Below the pieces are notes generated by a model, which had not been told where the DNA came from, made no database searches, and was given only the letters and a program-made list of their open reading frames with translations. From JBBRHQ01 sp963815645 (GTDB taxonomy: Bacteria; Actinomycetota; Thermoleophilia; Solirubrobacterales; 70-9): a DNA stretch of 64,000 nt. Every line of letters starts with the position of its first letter. Positions within the stretch are counted from its first letter, which is position 1. Positions 7,518 through 17,975 of the stretch are shown piece after piece. A program made the translations under genes and the position numbers. The DNA is taken from the NCBI GenBank assembly GCA_963815645.1, contig CAWFHL010000001.1, positions 1,860,001-1,924,000 on the forward strand. The letters run 5' to 3'.

Positions 7518-10041
7518 GTGGCGATCAAACCGGCGTCGTGCATCTCGGGGAGGCTTCTCGGCGCAACGGTCGCGGTGCTGCTCAGCATCGCTGCATCCGG
7601 AGCGGCGCCGGCCGAGGCATCGCTCGTCGCGGAAGCCGGATCCCTGGGCGCCAGGGTGGGGACCGCCCCCTGGGGCCTGTCTCTGGTCGATCGCCGCGGC
7701 AGGCCGGTGCTCGCAGAGGACCCCTCCACCGGCGAAGGAGCCTCCGGCACCCTGGGCTTTCGCAGCGTCGGGGTCTGGCGCCGGGCCACGCGGGTGATCA
7801 GCGCTCACCGCGAGCGACGGGCCTACGTCGCCAAGCTGAAGACCACCGATCCGGCCAGGCGAACCCTCGAGGTCCGCATCCGAGCCGGCCGGGAGGGGGT
7901 GATCGCCCTGCGGGAATCGGTCCATGGCGCCGGGCCCGCGGTCGAGGCGCTCGGGATCGGGTTCAGGGCACGCCCGGGTGAGCGGTACCTCGGGTTCGGC
8001 GAGCGCTCCAATGCGGTCGATCAGCGCGGAGCAACGGTGGAGAGCTACGTCGCCGACGGTCCCTACCAGGCGGGCGAATACCCGCTGATCGAGGCAACCG
8101 TCCCCAAGTGGGGCTTCCGCCCACGGCCAGATGCCACCTATTACCCGATGCCGTGGCTCCTCTCGAGCGCCGGCTACGGCGTCCTGGTGGCCGACCCGGA
8201 GACCAGCTACTTCGATCTGGGCAGGCGGGGTTCTTGGAGCGTCGAGCTGGTCAACGCCCCCTCGGAGGAGAACCCGCCTTCTTCCGCCGCCGCCGCCGCA
8301 GCATCTCGATCTCCGCTTCTTCGCCGGTCCCACTCCCGCCGGGGTGCTGCGGCGATTCACTCGTTCCACCGGGCGACAGCCGGCGCCGGCGGCGCCCTGG
8401 CTGTTCGGTCCCTGGGCTCAGCCGACCGGGTCTGCCGAGCAGCAGGCGGCGCTGATCGATCACCTCCAGGCCGATGATGCGCCGCTCTCCGCAGCCCAGA
8501 CCTACACCCACTACCTGCCCTGCGGATCGCAGCTCGGCGCCCGCGACGCCGAGCGGCAGCGGACCCGGGCGATGCACCGGCGGGGTCTGGCGGTCACCAC
8601 CTATCTAAACCCGATGATCTGCACCGGCTATCAACCGGTTTTCGACAACGCGGCTGCAGGGGGCGGGCTGATCGAGGATGGGGCCGGGCAGCCGTACCTG
8701 TTCCGCTATTCGACCACGACGTCCTTCGACGTCGCCGAGTTCGACTTCAGCGCCGAGGCGGGGCGCGAGGGTTTCGCCTCGGTCGCCGGCGAGGCGATCG
8801 ACGACGGCTACGACGGCTGGATGGAGGACTTCGGCGAGTACACCCCCCTTGACTCCGCCGACTCTTCCGGAACTCCGGGCACTGTTCTCCACAATCCCTA
8901 TCCACGCGGGTATCACTGCGCCGCCCAGCGTGTGGCGGCGTCCGCGAGCCAGCCCATCGTCCGTTTTCAGCGCTCCGGCTGGACCGGCGCGGCGCCCTGC
9001 TCGCAGGTCGTCTGGGGAGGGGACCCGACCACCTCGTGGGGATTCGACGGATTGCGCTCCGCCGTGCGCCAGGGGCTCAGCATGGGGCTCTCCGGCATCA
9101 GCCTCTGGGGCTCGGACATCGGAGGCTTCTTCGCCCTGTTCGAAAACCACCTCACACCGGAGCTGTTGAAGCGCTGGGTCCAGCTGGGCGCGGTCTCCGG
9201 GGTGATGCGCACGGAAGCCGACGGGATCGACATTCCCGCCAAGGTGCGCCCAGAGGTCTGGGACCCGGATCAGATCTCCAACTGGCGCCGCTACGCGAAG
9301 CTGCGCACCCAGCTCTACCCCTATCTGGCCGCCGCCGAGGTGACCTACCGGAGCCGGGGCATGCCGTTGATGCGGCAGCTTTCGCTCGCCTATCCCGATG
9401 ACCGGATCGCGGCAGGGCGCGAGGACGAGTTCCTGTTCGGCCCCGACCTGCTGGCCGCGCCGGTGCTGGAGCCGGGGGCAAGGACCCGCCGTCTCTACCT
9501 GCCCCACGGCCTCTGGCTCGACTTCTGGCGCGCGCTCTCCTACGACAAGCGCGACGGCTCCTTCCGGATGCGGGCGGCGCGGCTGACGCGCGGCGGAGGA
9601 TCGCGGCTGGTCCCGGCCCCGCTGGGCAGGTTGCCGCTGCAACTGCGCGCCGGGGCCATCCTGCCGCTGCTTCCGGCCGGGGTCGACACCCTCAGCGGCC
9701 ATGGCGATCCCTCGACCACGTCCCTCGCCGAGCGACGCCGCAACCTCGCGCTGCTCGCTTTCCCGCGCGGCGCCAGCTCGGCCCGCTTCTACGACCGCGG
9801 GCGGATCCGCTCACGCGAGAGTGGGGTCGGCTGGGTCCTGCGGATCGACGGCGGGCCGGCGAGGCGCTTCGAGCTGCAGGCCTCGATGCGGACGCTTCGC
9901 AGGCCGTTCGCGCCGTGTGCCGTGGCGATCGGCGGCCGGCGGCTCGCCGGCGGAGCCTGGTCGTTCGACCGGGCGGACGGCGTGCTGACCGCGACTTTCA
10001 GGGGGCGCGATCCCCGGCTGACAGCGCGGCGGCGCTGCTAG
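7518..10041 (+). CDS. Exported glycoside hydrolase family 31 (alpha-glucosidase/sulfoquinovosidase-like), frameshifted
   Basis: About 840 residues. The N-terminus (residues ~10-35) is a signal peptide, followed by a GH31 N-terminal beta domain. The catalytic barrel carries the nucleophile Asp in GWMEDFGEYTP (GAC at 8827) and the acid/base Asp in VVWGGDPTTSW (GAC at 9022). The DFGEY nucleophile context resembles sulfoquinovosidases rather than classical maltase-type WxDMNE enzymes, but the substrate cannot be fixed by eye. A C-terminal beta-sandwich follows. The frame changes once inside the (GCC)n run near 8282-8300. The start is GTG 7518; no better start is visible. Confidence 0.82.
8282..8302 (+). 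repeat. Short GCC trinucleotide run at a frameshift
   Basis: A run of GCC units inside the GH31 gene encodes a poly-Ala or poly-Pro stretch depending on frame. The reading frame changes here, so a miscounted unit is the likely cause. Confidence 0.6.
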
Positions 10042-10055
10042 GTATGGAATCGGGT

Positions 10056-10061
10056 TACCGT
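10056..10061 (+). promoter_or_regulatory. Leaderless -10 element (TACCGT)
   Basis: TACCGT ends 6 bases before the ATG at 10068. It supports 10068 rather than 10044 as the start of the next gene. Confidence 0.35.
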
Positions 10062-10067
10062 CTCGGG

Positions 10068-10871
10068 ATGGGTGGCACGAGCCAGGCTGAGAGTCGCTGG
10101 ATCGGCATCCTTTGGCCTCTGCTGCTGGTCCTGGTCGTGGTCGGGCTCGATCTGGTCGTCGACGCGGACTCACGCTCCACCCCCGGGGTCGCGGTCTTCG
10201 ATGAGCCCGCCCACCTGGCGACGGGAATCCTCGTCGTCCTGCTGCTGGTCACGCTAGTCCCGGCGCCACCGGCCCTCGCCTTCGTGCTTGCCGCCCTGGC
10301 CGGGAGCGTGGCCATCGACATCGATCACCTGCCCCTGTTCCTGGGATGGCACGGGCTCAGCGACGGCACGCCGCGCCCCTGCACGCACAGCCTGGTCACA
10401 CCGCTCCTGCTGACCGTTGCCGGCGTCATGGCGAGGGGCCGATTGCGCCCGGTCGCGCTGGGGGCTGCGGTCGGCGTCTGCGCCCACCTGCTGCGCGATC
10501 TGGGGACAGCGAGCGGGGTCGCCCTTCTCTGGCCGTTCAGCGACGCCGGAGTGCGTATTCCCTACTGGGTCTATTTGCTGGCGCTGGTGCTGATCGCCGC
10601 CGTGGTGACCGTGCGGCTCGAGGCTCGCCGGGATCGCGGCCCATCCACGGCCTCGCTCAGAGGCCCCGCCGGGCCTGCCTGGCAAATGCATGCCAGGCCG
10701 GCTTCGGGGCCCCGTCCGGGCGAACCAGGCCGAAGTAGTCCTCCTGATCCCACGGCCGGGCTTGAGAGCTCTGGTACTCGTACCAGACCAGCCCCGACAC
10801 CATCCCCCGGTATCTCGTCCGCAAGAGGTCGAAGACCTGGCGGACGTACCTCGCCTGGGCCGCCTTGGTGA
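10068..10871 (+). CDS. DUF457/YdjM-like membrane-bound metal-dependent hydrolase
   Basis: A multi-pass membrane protein with about five helices. It has the conserved polar motifs of this family within the membrane: DIDHLPLFLGW, CTHSLVTP and CAHLLRD (Asp/His pairs that probably bind metal). Such proteins are predicted inner-membrane hydrolases of unknown substrate. The frame runs on ~215 bases into the antisense glycosidase gene. The sensible membrane protein ends near 10630 (VRLEARRD), and the tail after that looks like read-through, so the true stop was probably lost to a base error. Confidence 0.6.
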   Translation: MGGTSQAESRWIGILWPLLLVLVVVGLDLVVDADSRSTPGVAVFDEPAHLATGILVVLLLVTLVPAPPALAFVLAALAGSVAIDIDHLPLFLGWHGLSDGTPRPCTHSLVTPLLLTVAGVMARGRLRPVALGAAVGVCAHLLRDLGTASGVALLWPFSDAGVRIPYWVYLLALVLIAAVVTVRLEARRDRGPSTASLRGPAGPAWQMHARPASGPRPGEPGRSSPPDPTAGLESSGTRTRPAPTPSPGISSARGRRPGGRTSPGPPW

Positions 10872-11854
10872 CGCTGTTGCGGGCCCGTGGAGCGCTCGAC
10901 CAGCCGATCTCCGTGATCCAGATCCTCACCCGACGCGCGCCGTGCGCGTCGAGCAGCCGGCGGATATCGGCGATCCGGCAGAAGTCGAGCACGGTCGCCC
11001 TCCAGTCGCGTCTCAAGCCGCGTCTCCGCTTTGGCCGGGAGCACTCGCGCGGAGAGTCGCCGTTGCCCTGGTAGGGGTGGACGCTGACCGCGTAGGCGTA
11101 TGCATCGAGGTTGGGTACCGCCCGCAGCATCGCGGCCAGGAAGGGCTTCCCAGGATGGCCGGTGGCGAGCACGCGGGTATCCGCCTCGAGCAGGAAGCGG
11201 GCCCGAGGGTCGGCCGGCCTCGCCGCTCTGACCACGGCCCTGAACATGCGCGCATATCCGCCTGGGTCGGGGAAGTCGCGGCCCCAGAAACGCGGCACAT
11301 ACGGCTCGTTCCAAATGTCGTAGTAGCGGATCGGCCTGGCCGGCAGGTCGGGGTTCTCCGCCCAGAAGCTGCCGCCGCTGCCGTAGCGCTCGACCAGGCT
11401 GCGGACGAACGCCGAGAAGCTGGCGAGCCGCCCGTTGCCGCCGACCGGGGCGACATTCCAGGCCGGGGTTGCCCAGCGCGGCGCGTCCCCGGGCAGGGCG
11501 ATGATCCCCAGCCCGCCCCTGGCCGCCGCGGCCACCCAGCGGTCCATGCTGCTCCAGTCATACGCACCGGGGCTCGGCTCGAGCGTCCTCCAGGAGACGT
11601 CCTCCTTGACGTAGTCGACCCCGGCCGCTCGCAGCCGCGATACGACCCGGGCGAGGTCGGCGTCGCTGCGCTCGGCGAGACGGGCGGTGATCCCGACCGG
11701 AACGTGCGGGGGTCCTGCGACCAGGGAGCGCGCGCAGAGATCCTCGACCTCCCTCGCCGCGGGCCGGGGCAAGCGAGACGGCGAGCGTCCCGACGGCTAG
11801 GAACGAGAGCAGCCAGGTGAGATAGACGAGGCTCCTGGGGCGGCGCGGACGCAT
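10657..11854 (-). CDS. Exported GH-A clan glycosidase (GH39/PslG-like), frameshifted near N-terminus
   Basis: A TIM-barrel retaining glycosidase. The acid/base Glu is in YYDIWNEPY and the nucleophile Glu in RIWITEIGW, with a conserved SVHPYQGN between them. PslG-like enzymes trim or degrade exopolysaccharide during assembly. The N-terminus is read in another frame: it starts at ATG 11854 with a signal-anchor segment (residues ~10-30), and the frame shifts around 11755-11775 in CCCCGGCCCGCGG. It is the last gene of the minus-strand glycan cluster, so its likely job is processing of that polymer. Activity on a particular sugar is not deducible. Confidence 0.8.
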
Positions 11855-11948
11855 GGGGATGAGTCATGACTCGGCTGGTCGCGCGCCGTGCTTGACAGCG
11901 GGCGGCGCGATTGCGACCTGGATCGACGGAGCGCCTATGGAGTATTGG

Positions 11949-12908
11949 TTAGGAGCGTCGCCGCGGAAGCGTCACCGCGTATCCGGCGGCGGCACTGAGC
12001 AGGCCGACCAGAATCGCCCCGGCTCGCAGCAGCCCGGCGGGATCACGGTTCCGCCAGGTCTCCCCGACCCCGGCGAGCATCGCGGCCGGGAGCACCCGTA
12101 GCGCCTGGCTGCGCTCGGCCGAGAGTCCGTCGCGGCTGCCGACCAGCTCGGAGATCATCGCCTTCCCCCGGCCCTCGTTGAAGCACTGCTTGCGAAAGTA
12201 GGCGAAGCGGGTCCGCTCCGGGCCGACCCAGTGGCGGACCCGGGCCGCAGGCTGATAGCGGAAGACTCCGCCGGGCATCGCCTGGGCAGCGCGGATGCAG
12301 AGCTCCGTCTCCTCGCAGCCGAAGGGCAGCGCTCCGACCCTGCCGAGCTCGTCGCGGAATCCTCCCACCCGCTCGAACACCTCCCGGCGAAGCGACATCG
12401 CGGCCCCGATCAGGTTGCGGACGTTCCCCCCCGAGGTGGGCATCCCGCTGTAGGTGCAGCCGACCACCCAATCGAACTCCGGCGGGAACCAGCCTGGCCG
12501 CGCAGTCGCCCAATCGGGCTCGATCGCGCTGCCCACCCCCAGAACGCCGTCGTCGTAGGCAGAGATCAGCGCCGCCAGCCATTCCCGGTCCGGAACCGCA
12601 TCGTCGTCGAGGAAAGCGATGATCTCCTGCGTCGCCGCTGCGATCCCGGTGTTGCGGGCGCCGGAGAGTCCCTGGCGCGAGCCGTTTGGGATCACCGACA
12701 CCCGCCCGCCGAACTCCCGGCGGGCCCTCTCCAGCAGCCGCTCGTTGTGGTCGACCACGAGGATCACCCGGTCCGGCTCGGTGCTCTGGCGGAGGATCGC
12801 CTCCATCCCCTGGCTGAGCAGCTCCCAGCGTTCCTCGCTGTAGGCGCAGACGACGACCGCCGCGCTCGGCGCACTGCTTGGCGGGGCCTGGGCGAAACCG
12901 GGCACCAC
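11949..12908 (-). CDS. Glycosyltransferase family 2
   Basis: A 319-aa GT-A fold transferase. It begins with the nucleotide-sugar motif AVVVCAYSE, has the metal-binding DxD-like LDDDAVPD at about residues 98-105, and carries the acceptor-side acidic stretch GCEETELCIRA. A hydrophobic segment near the C-terminus (residues ~288-312) probably tethers it to the membrane. It adds one sugar to a lipid-linked or growing chain; donor and linkage are unknown. It is followed on the same strand by the exported glycosidase and preceded 9 bases upstream by the GT-C-like gene, so all are likely co-transcribed. Confidence 0.88.
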   Translation of the reverse strand: MVPGFAQAPPSSAPSAAVVVCAYSEERWELLSQGMEAILRQSTEPDRVILVVDHNERLLERARREFGGRVSVIPNGSRQGLSGARNTGIAAATQEIIAFLDDDAVPDREWLAALISAYDDGVLGVGSAIEPDWATARPGWFPPEFDWVVGCTYSGMPTSGGNVRNLIGAAMSLRREVFERVGGFRDELGRVGALPFGCEETELCIRAAQAMPGGVFRYQPAARVRHWVGPERTRFAYFRKQCFNEGRGKAMISELVGSRDGLSAERSQALRVLPAAMLAGVGETWRNRDPAGLLRAGAILVGLLSAAAGYAVTLPRRRS

Positions 12909-12917
12909 CGGCCCCGA

Positions 12918-14799
12918 TCAGGCCCCGAGCGGCGCCTTGCCGTCGCGCAGGTATTTGTAGATCAGGATGTGGCCATTGTCATAGATCCGCTCGAACAGAG
13001 GGCTGTGGTCGAACTTCTCGAGCCGCTCGATCGGCACGGGCAGCTTGCGCTTGCCCGCTCCTGGCTCGTTCTCGGAGTAGTACCAGCCGATCCGCGGCAG
13101 GAGCTTGGTGATCCGCCGGTCGATCACCAGGAACTTCACCCTGTGGTGATTGAGCTCGTAGAGGACTCGGTAGGTGATCCGGTGCGGGAAGAACACCTTC
13201 CAGGGCTGCGTTCCCGTGTTCTGGCCCGAGAGGGTCTTCTGTCTTCCGTAGGAGCCGAACACCTCGAAGGCGGTGCGGTCGCCGATCACCACGTTGTCGG
13301 TGCCGTAGTTGTTCCGAAGCCAATTGGAAGCGGCGAGGACGTCGCCGGTCATCGACCGCGGGTCCGCGGTCGGCTCATACGGCCCGGGGAGGCCCTGCTG
13401 GAGGCTGGTGCGGCTGACCACCCCCCCGAGGAAGATGACGAAGACCGCCACCCCCGCGACGACCTTGACCAGCGGCCGCTTCCCGAGCAGCAGATCGCTG
13501 AGCGCTACCGCGACCAGCGGCGCCACTCCGATGAAGGCGAACTCCCATGCTCGGGTGACGGCGTTGTTGGAGATCAGGAAGGCGATCGGCAGCGAGAGGA
13601 AATACAGGGCGCCGACGATGGTCATCGGCGTGGTCAGGTGCTCGCGCCGGGTCGCCTCCCGCCGCATCAGCATCCACACCGCGTAGGCGAAGGCGCCGGC
13701 GAGCAGCAACACCGCCAGGTAGCTCCCGTACTTCTCATAGAACGGCTCGGTCGAGCGATAAAAGAGCTGGCGGTGCTGTGTATTGCCGCTGGCGAAACGG
13801 CCGACCGCATCGGCGCTCTCGGTGAAGGTCGGCCCGACGTAGGAGAAGGTGTAGGGCGCCACGAAGATCAGCCAGGCGCCGACCACGGCTGCGGTTGCGG
13901 TTCCCACGGCAACGAGTCGCTTCGAGAAGCTCCACCCCCAACCCCGCTCCCAGGCGGCACCGGCTCCGAGCAGGAGCAGTAGACCGGCGAGCACCCAGGC
14001 GGTGGCATGGTGAGAGACGACGACCGCGAGGCAGAGGGCGAAGGCGACTCCGAGCAGCCCGTAGGCGGTGCGCCGGGACATCCGCTCGGAGAGCACCGCC
14101 GCTGCGATCGCCGATGCCGCCAGCGGCAGAGCGAAGGACTCGTAGGCGAAATAGGAGTCGAAGAAGACGAAGGCCGGATTGGCGGCGTAGATCATCACCG
14201 AGAGCAGGGCGACCCTGGGGGAGTCGGCGACCCGCTCGTAGAACAGGAACAGCGACCCGGCGAGCAGCGCGTGCAGGCCGGCGATCAGGATGTTGCCGGC
14301 GACGAACTGCGAGAGGCCGGTGGCCGAGGTCAGGACCCCCGCGGCGGACTCGAGGCCGGGGTAGAACTCGACCGCCTTGTTGATCGGGTTCTCGACGAAG
14401 AGGCCGCCGCCGTCGCTGAGGCGCCCCAGGGTCCAGACGTGGGCGAGCTCGTCGAAGAAGTTGAAGAACAGCGGGCTGTGCATCAGCTTGGGCAGGTACA
14501 GCAGCAGGCCCAGCGAGAGCGATGCCGCGAAGCCGGAGATTCGGCTCGGCCCCGCCACGACCAGCCCGATCACGGTTACGACCATCACCGCCGAGGCCAG
14601 CCAGAAGAGGACGTGGACGCCGCTGGTGTCGGATGAGAACGCCTTCAGATAGGTGAATGCGTAGATCGTCGCCGAGAGCAGCAGCCCCGCCGGCCACCAG
14701 TGTTTCCAGTGCCGGGCGATGCCCGGCTTCTCCTGCTTGTCCAGGGTCCACGGAATCTCCGTCGTAGCCGGCTCGATGCGGGTGGGCAGTTTCGGTCAC
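12918..14799 (-). CDS. Polytopic membrane glycosyltransferase, GT-C-like (N-terminal frameshift)
   Basis: About 620 aa with ten or more membrane helices and a soluble C-terminal domain. The first extracytoplasmic loop has the acidic motif NFFDELAHVW typical of GT-C enzymes that use lipid-phosphate sugars. An uninterrupted frame without a start codon continues upstream of the GTG/ATG near 14588 and encodes another good helix (WPAGLLLSATIYAFTYL). The GTG at 14799, overlapping the flippase stop (GTGA), leads into it if one A is removed from GAAA near 14785. I therefore infer start 14799 plus one frameshift. The acceptor is probably the lipid-linked repeat unit of this locus. Confidence 0.7.
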
Positions 14800-16168
14800 G
14801 CCGGTTCTTGCCCTGCCGATTCCCTCTCGAGCCGCTGCCGCGCAAACACGTACAACAGGCAGTTGGACACGGTTATCGTCGTCGCGGTCACGACCGCCGC
14901 GCCGTCGATCCCGAAACCGGGGACCAAGGCCAGCAGCAGAGCGATCTGCGCCGCGGCCGAAAAACCGTACACCCTGGCCACCGTCGCCTGGGAACCCGTG
15001 AGCAGCAGCAGGTACCCCGCCGGGCCGGTTATCGCGTTGACGAACTGGCCGACAACCAGGATGCGGACGACGGTCGAGGCGCTCTCGAAGCCCGAGCCGA
15101 AGGCTCCGAGGACGATCTGGGGCCAGGCGAACAGCACTGCCGCGATCGCCAGCGAGGGCCAGAGCAGCAGGCGCGTCCCGGATCGCATCGCGTCGCGAAG
15201 GCTGGCGACGTCTCCGGCCGCGTGGTGGCGGACGAACACCGGGGCCAGAACCGCGCTTACCGCGGTCAGCACGAAGGAGACCAGGAAGGCCGTCTTGCTC
15301 CCGGCGGCGTAGACGCCGACGTCGGATGAGCTCTTCAGGATTCCGAGCACGAGCAGGTCCGACTGGTTGATCGCGAGGGTGAACATCGTCACCAGCCAGA
15401 GCGGCGCCGAGAGGGTCAGCCAGGCATGCATCTCGTAGGAAGAACGCGCGCCGGGGGCAAAAGCGCGCGGCACCGCGCGGCGAAGAGCCAACGGTTGCAA
15501 GGCGAGCGCCAGCACGAATCCCACCGCGGTCGCCAGCAGCATCTGCTCGGCGGAGAGATCCCCCGCAGCGCGGCAGGAAGCGCGACGGCGACGAGGACGA
15601 TCAGGACCATCGGCAGGAGGTCGCCGATCCCGTAGGCGAGGACGACCTTGTGGGTTCCCCGGGTGGCCTCGCGCAGCAGCGGTGACCAGCCCGACCACCC
15701 CGATCAGCGCCATGCCGATGATCAGCGAGGGCTGCGACGAGCCGGTGCCGATGACGAGGACGACGCCGATCGCCACCGCCGAGAAGATCGACGGCGCTGA
15801 TCACCGTGACCTCGCAGCTGCGCCGGATCAGGCCGCGGAGCAGGTCCCAGCGCTCCTCGTGGATGTACTGGGGGACGAAGCGGAGCACGCTCAGGGTCAG
15901 CCCGAGCGTCGCCGGGACGATCAGCAGCTGGGTCCAGCCGAAGGCGAAGGAGTACATGCCGAACTCGACCGTGCCGCCGCGGCGGGCGAAGATGATCTGC
16001 ACCAGGTAGCGGGCGATGCCCGGTCGCCACCTGCACCGCGAGCACGATCGCTGCGGATCGCGCCAGGGCGGAGACCGGCAGGGCACGGCGGACTTCGGCC
16101 AGGCGACTTCGCAGCCTCTCGCGGATGGCGCCGGCGCGGCCGGCGCCACCGGAACGGGAAGGGTCCAT
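14796..16168 (-). CDS. Polysaccharide (O-antigen/teichoic-like) flippase, Wzx/MATE-type, several frameshifts
   Basis: About 455 residues with 12-14 membrane helices. It begins at ATG 16168 (one-base overlap with the sulfotransferase stop) and contains ARRGGTVEFGMYSFAFGW, an early conserved region of oligosaccharide flippases. Later pieces include SDLLVLGILKSSSDVGVYA and GYLLLLTGSQ, also typical. The pieces lie in three frames with breaks near 16020, 15795, 15685 and 15565. Each break is between sound helices, so the gene reads as one intact flippase in the living cell. It moves undecaprenyl-linked repeat units across the membrane. Confidence 0.75.
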
Positions 16169-17112
16169 CAGATCGAGGCGAGCGGGGTGCGGCCGGGGAA
16201 GAGGCGGTATCCGTAGCGGAGCAGTAGCGGCGAGGAGAGCGCGGTGACCGCGGTCCGGTCGCGGCCGCTCATCGCCGACATCCACTCGACGTCGGCCTTG
16301 ACCTCGAGCGGTCCGGTGGCGAGCCGCATCGGGTTCCCGGAGACCGTGTGGTGGAGCTCGTCGCTTCTGCCGGCGTAACCGTTCGGCGCGATCTCGGCCT
16401 GGTGGCCGCCGAGCACCTTGGCGAGGGCCGCGTCGGGATCGGCGGTGAGGTCCTCGTAGCGCAGCCGGACGTAGCGGTTCGAGAAGCGGCGCAGGGCTTC
16501 CGCCGAGATGTTGCGGGCGCTCCATCCCGCGGCCGCCCCGGCCGGGCGAATCATCGGCATGTATTCCTCGCGGTCGACGATCTCCGGCCGGCGGCGCTTC
16601 CGCTGCCAGGAGAAGGCGACGGCGCGGCTGTCGCGGACGAGATGGACGATCTCGACCTCGAGGCCGTCGATCGTCGAGAGCAGCAGGGCGTAGGTCGAGT
16701 CCTTCGAGGAATCGACGATCGCAGGAGCGCCGGAGACCTCGAGCATCGCCCGGTAGAGGCGCAGCAGGGCCCGGTCGACGCCCCGCTCGCTCCCGGCGCC
16801 GAGCACCCGGCGAGTGACCTCGCCCCAGCGGGCACGGCGCCGTTGAAGAGCGCCGATCGCCGCGGCCATCGAGGCAGCGTCAACTCCCCCGGGGCCACCG
16901 AAGGCCTTCTCGATCACACCGCTCCAGAATGGGCAGGAGGAGAAGGTCTGACCGCAGCCGCACAGCTCGTCGCCGAGCAGACCGCGCTCCCAGACGCGAC
17001 GCACCTCCCCGGCCGAGAGAAGTCCGCCATTTGCAGCAATGAGGCGATCCAGCAGCGTGCTGCCGCTGCGTGGGAAGCCGACGATGTAGAGAATCTTCAC
17101 GGGGGCTTGCAA
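16168..17112 (-). CDS. PAPS-dependent sulfotransferase
   Basis: A 314-aa cytosolic sulfotransferase. The 5'-phosphosulfate loop is GFPRSGSTLLDRLI at residues ~12-25 and the 3'-phosphate motif is VHLVRDSRAVAFSW around 155-170. A small Cys cluster (CGCGQTFSSCPFW) follows the N-terminal region, as in other bacterial surface-glycan sulfotransferases. It transfers sulfate from PAPS to a hydroxyl, here most likely on the glycan or glycolipid made by the neighbouring genes. No PAPS synthesis genes are in the window. The frame is intact. Confidence 0.88.
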   Translation of the reverse strand: MQAPVKILYIVGFPRSGSTLLDRLIAANGGLLSAGEVRRVWERGLLGDELCGCGQTFSSCPFWSGVIEKAFGGPGGVDAASMAAAIGALQRRRARWGEVTRRVLGAGSERGVDRALLRLYRAMLEVSGAPAIVDSSKDSTYALLLSTIDGLEVEIVHLVRDSRAVAFSWQRKRRRPEIVDREEYMPMIRPAGAAAGWSARNISAEALRRFSNRYVRLRYEDLTADPDAALAKVLGGHQAEIAPNGYAGRSDELHHTVSGNPMRLATGPLEVKADVEWMSAMSGRDRTAVTALSSPLLLRYGYRLFPGRTPLASI

Positions 17113-17975
17113 GCTGGGTTCCCGGCCGAGATCGGCGGCTGGGCGACGATAGCATCGTCAGTATTCACGCAAACGAGGCATCTGAAACCGCCCCGACCGG
17201 GGATCGTGAGGGCGGCAGGGAGCGGCGGTCGCAGGGATCGCCCGACCGCGGTTACCGGCTGTTCTTCGCTTCGCTGCTGATCTGCGGCTGGGTGGCGGCG
17301 GCGATCGTCGCCGTGGCGCCGTGGACAGCGGTGCGCTCTGCGGCCGGTCTGATCTTGGTCGGAGTCGTCCCGGGGACGCTGGTCAGCTATGCCGTCCTGC
17401 CGCCGGCATCGCGGATCGACGGGCGGCTCAGAGCCGTCCTCGCCGTCGCCCTATCGGTTGCGATCTCCCTCTTCCTGGGACTCGCGCTGGCGCTGATCAG
17501 CGACCACATCTCTCACGTCGCGGTCGCGTTCGGTCTGGGGGCGGCACTGACTGTGGCGGGGGCGGTCGCATTCGCCCGGGATGACGGCAAGACCCGGCTC
17601 TCGCTTCCGACGCGATCGTCGATCACCCCGGTGGTGGCGATCGTCACCGGGCTCCTGGCGCTGGTCGCCGTTGCCTCGGTGGTGGCGGCGCTCAACGTCG
17701 ACTCGCTTCCGACCGAGTTCACCGCCGTCTCCCTGGCCCGGGCGCAGAAGGGGGTGCGGCTCTCGATCTCCAGCCACGAGAACCAGGCGACCCGCTTCCG
17801 CTATGTGCTCAGCGACGGCGCCGGCGTCCGGCTCTACTCGGGGGGAGTTCTGGTCGGCGCCGACCAGGATGCCGAGGTGCTGCTCCCGGTCGCCCCCGGA
17901 GCCGGGCTGGTCCGCGCGCAGCTGTTCAAGGGCACCAGCACCGTGCCCTATCGCTCGGTCGAGCTGCGACTCTGA
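17070..17975 (+). CDS. Membrane protein of unknown function, DUF1616-like
   Basis: Five predicted membrane helices between residues ~60 and 210, followed by a ~90-residue extracytoplasmic beta-rich domain. This resembles DUF1616 proteins found in archaeal and actinobacterial glycan loci. It is the only plus-strand gene inside the minus-strand cluster. The given start overlaps the divergent sulfotransferase start by 43 bases, and no alternative start codon exists in frame before the first helix, so the beginning is uncertain. The end overlaps the phosphodiesterase-like gene by 28 bases tail to tail. Confidence 0.6.
   Translation: MGSRRCRESSRGLASWVPGRDRRLGDDSIVSIHANEASETAPTGDREGGRERRSQGSPDRGYRLFFASLLICGWVAAAIVAVAPWTAVRSAAGLILVGVVPGTLVSYAVLPPASRIDGRLRAVLAVALSVAISLFLGLALALISDHISHVAVAFGLGAALTVAGAVAFARDDGKTRLSLPTRSSITPVVAIVTGLLALVAVASVVAALNVDSLPTEFTAVSLARAQKGVRLSISSHENQATRFRYVLSDGAGVRLYSGGVLVGADQDAEVLLPVAPGAGLVRAQLFKGTSTVPYRSVELRL

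Noticed and set aside
12231..13982. Long open frame on the plus strand (583 codons) across the GT2 and GT-C-like genes
   Set aside because: It is antisense to two well-supported glycosyltransferase genes, has Arg/Gly/Asp-rich shadow composition and no domain.
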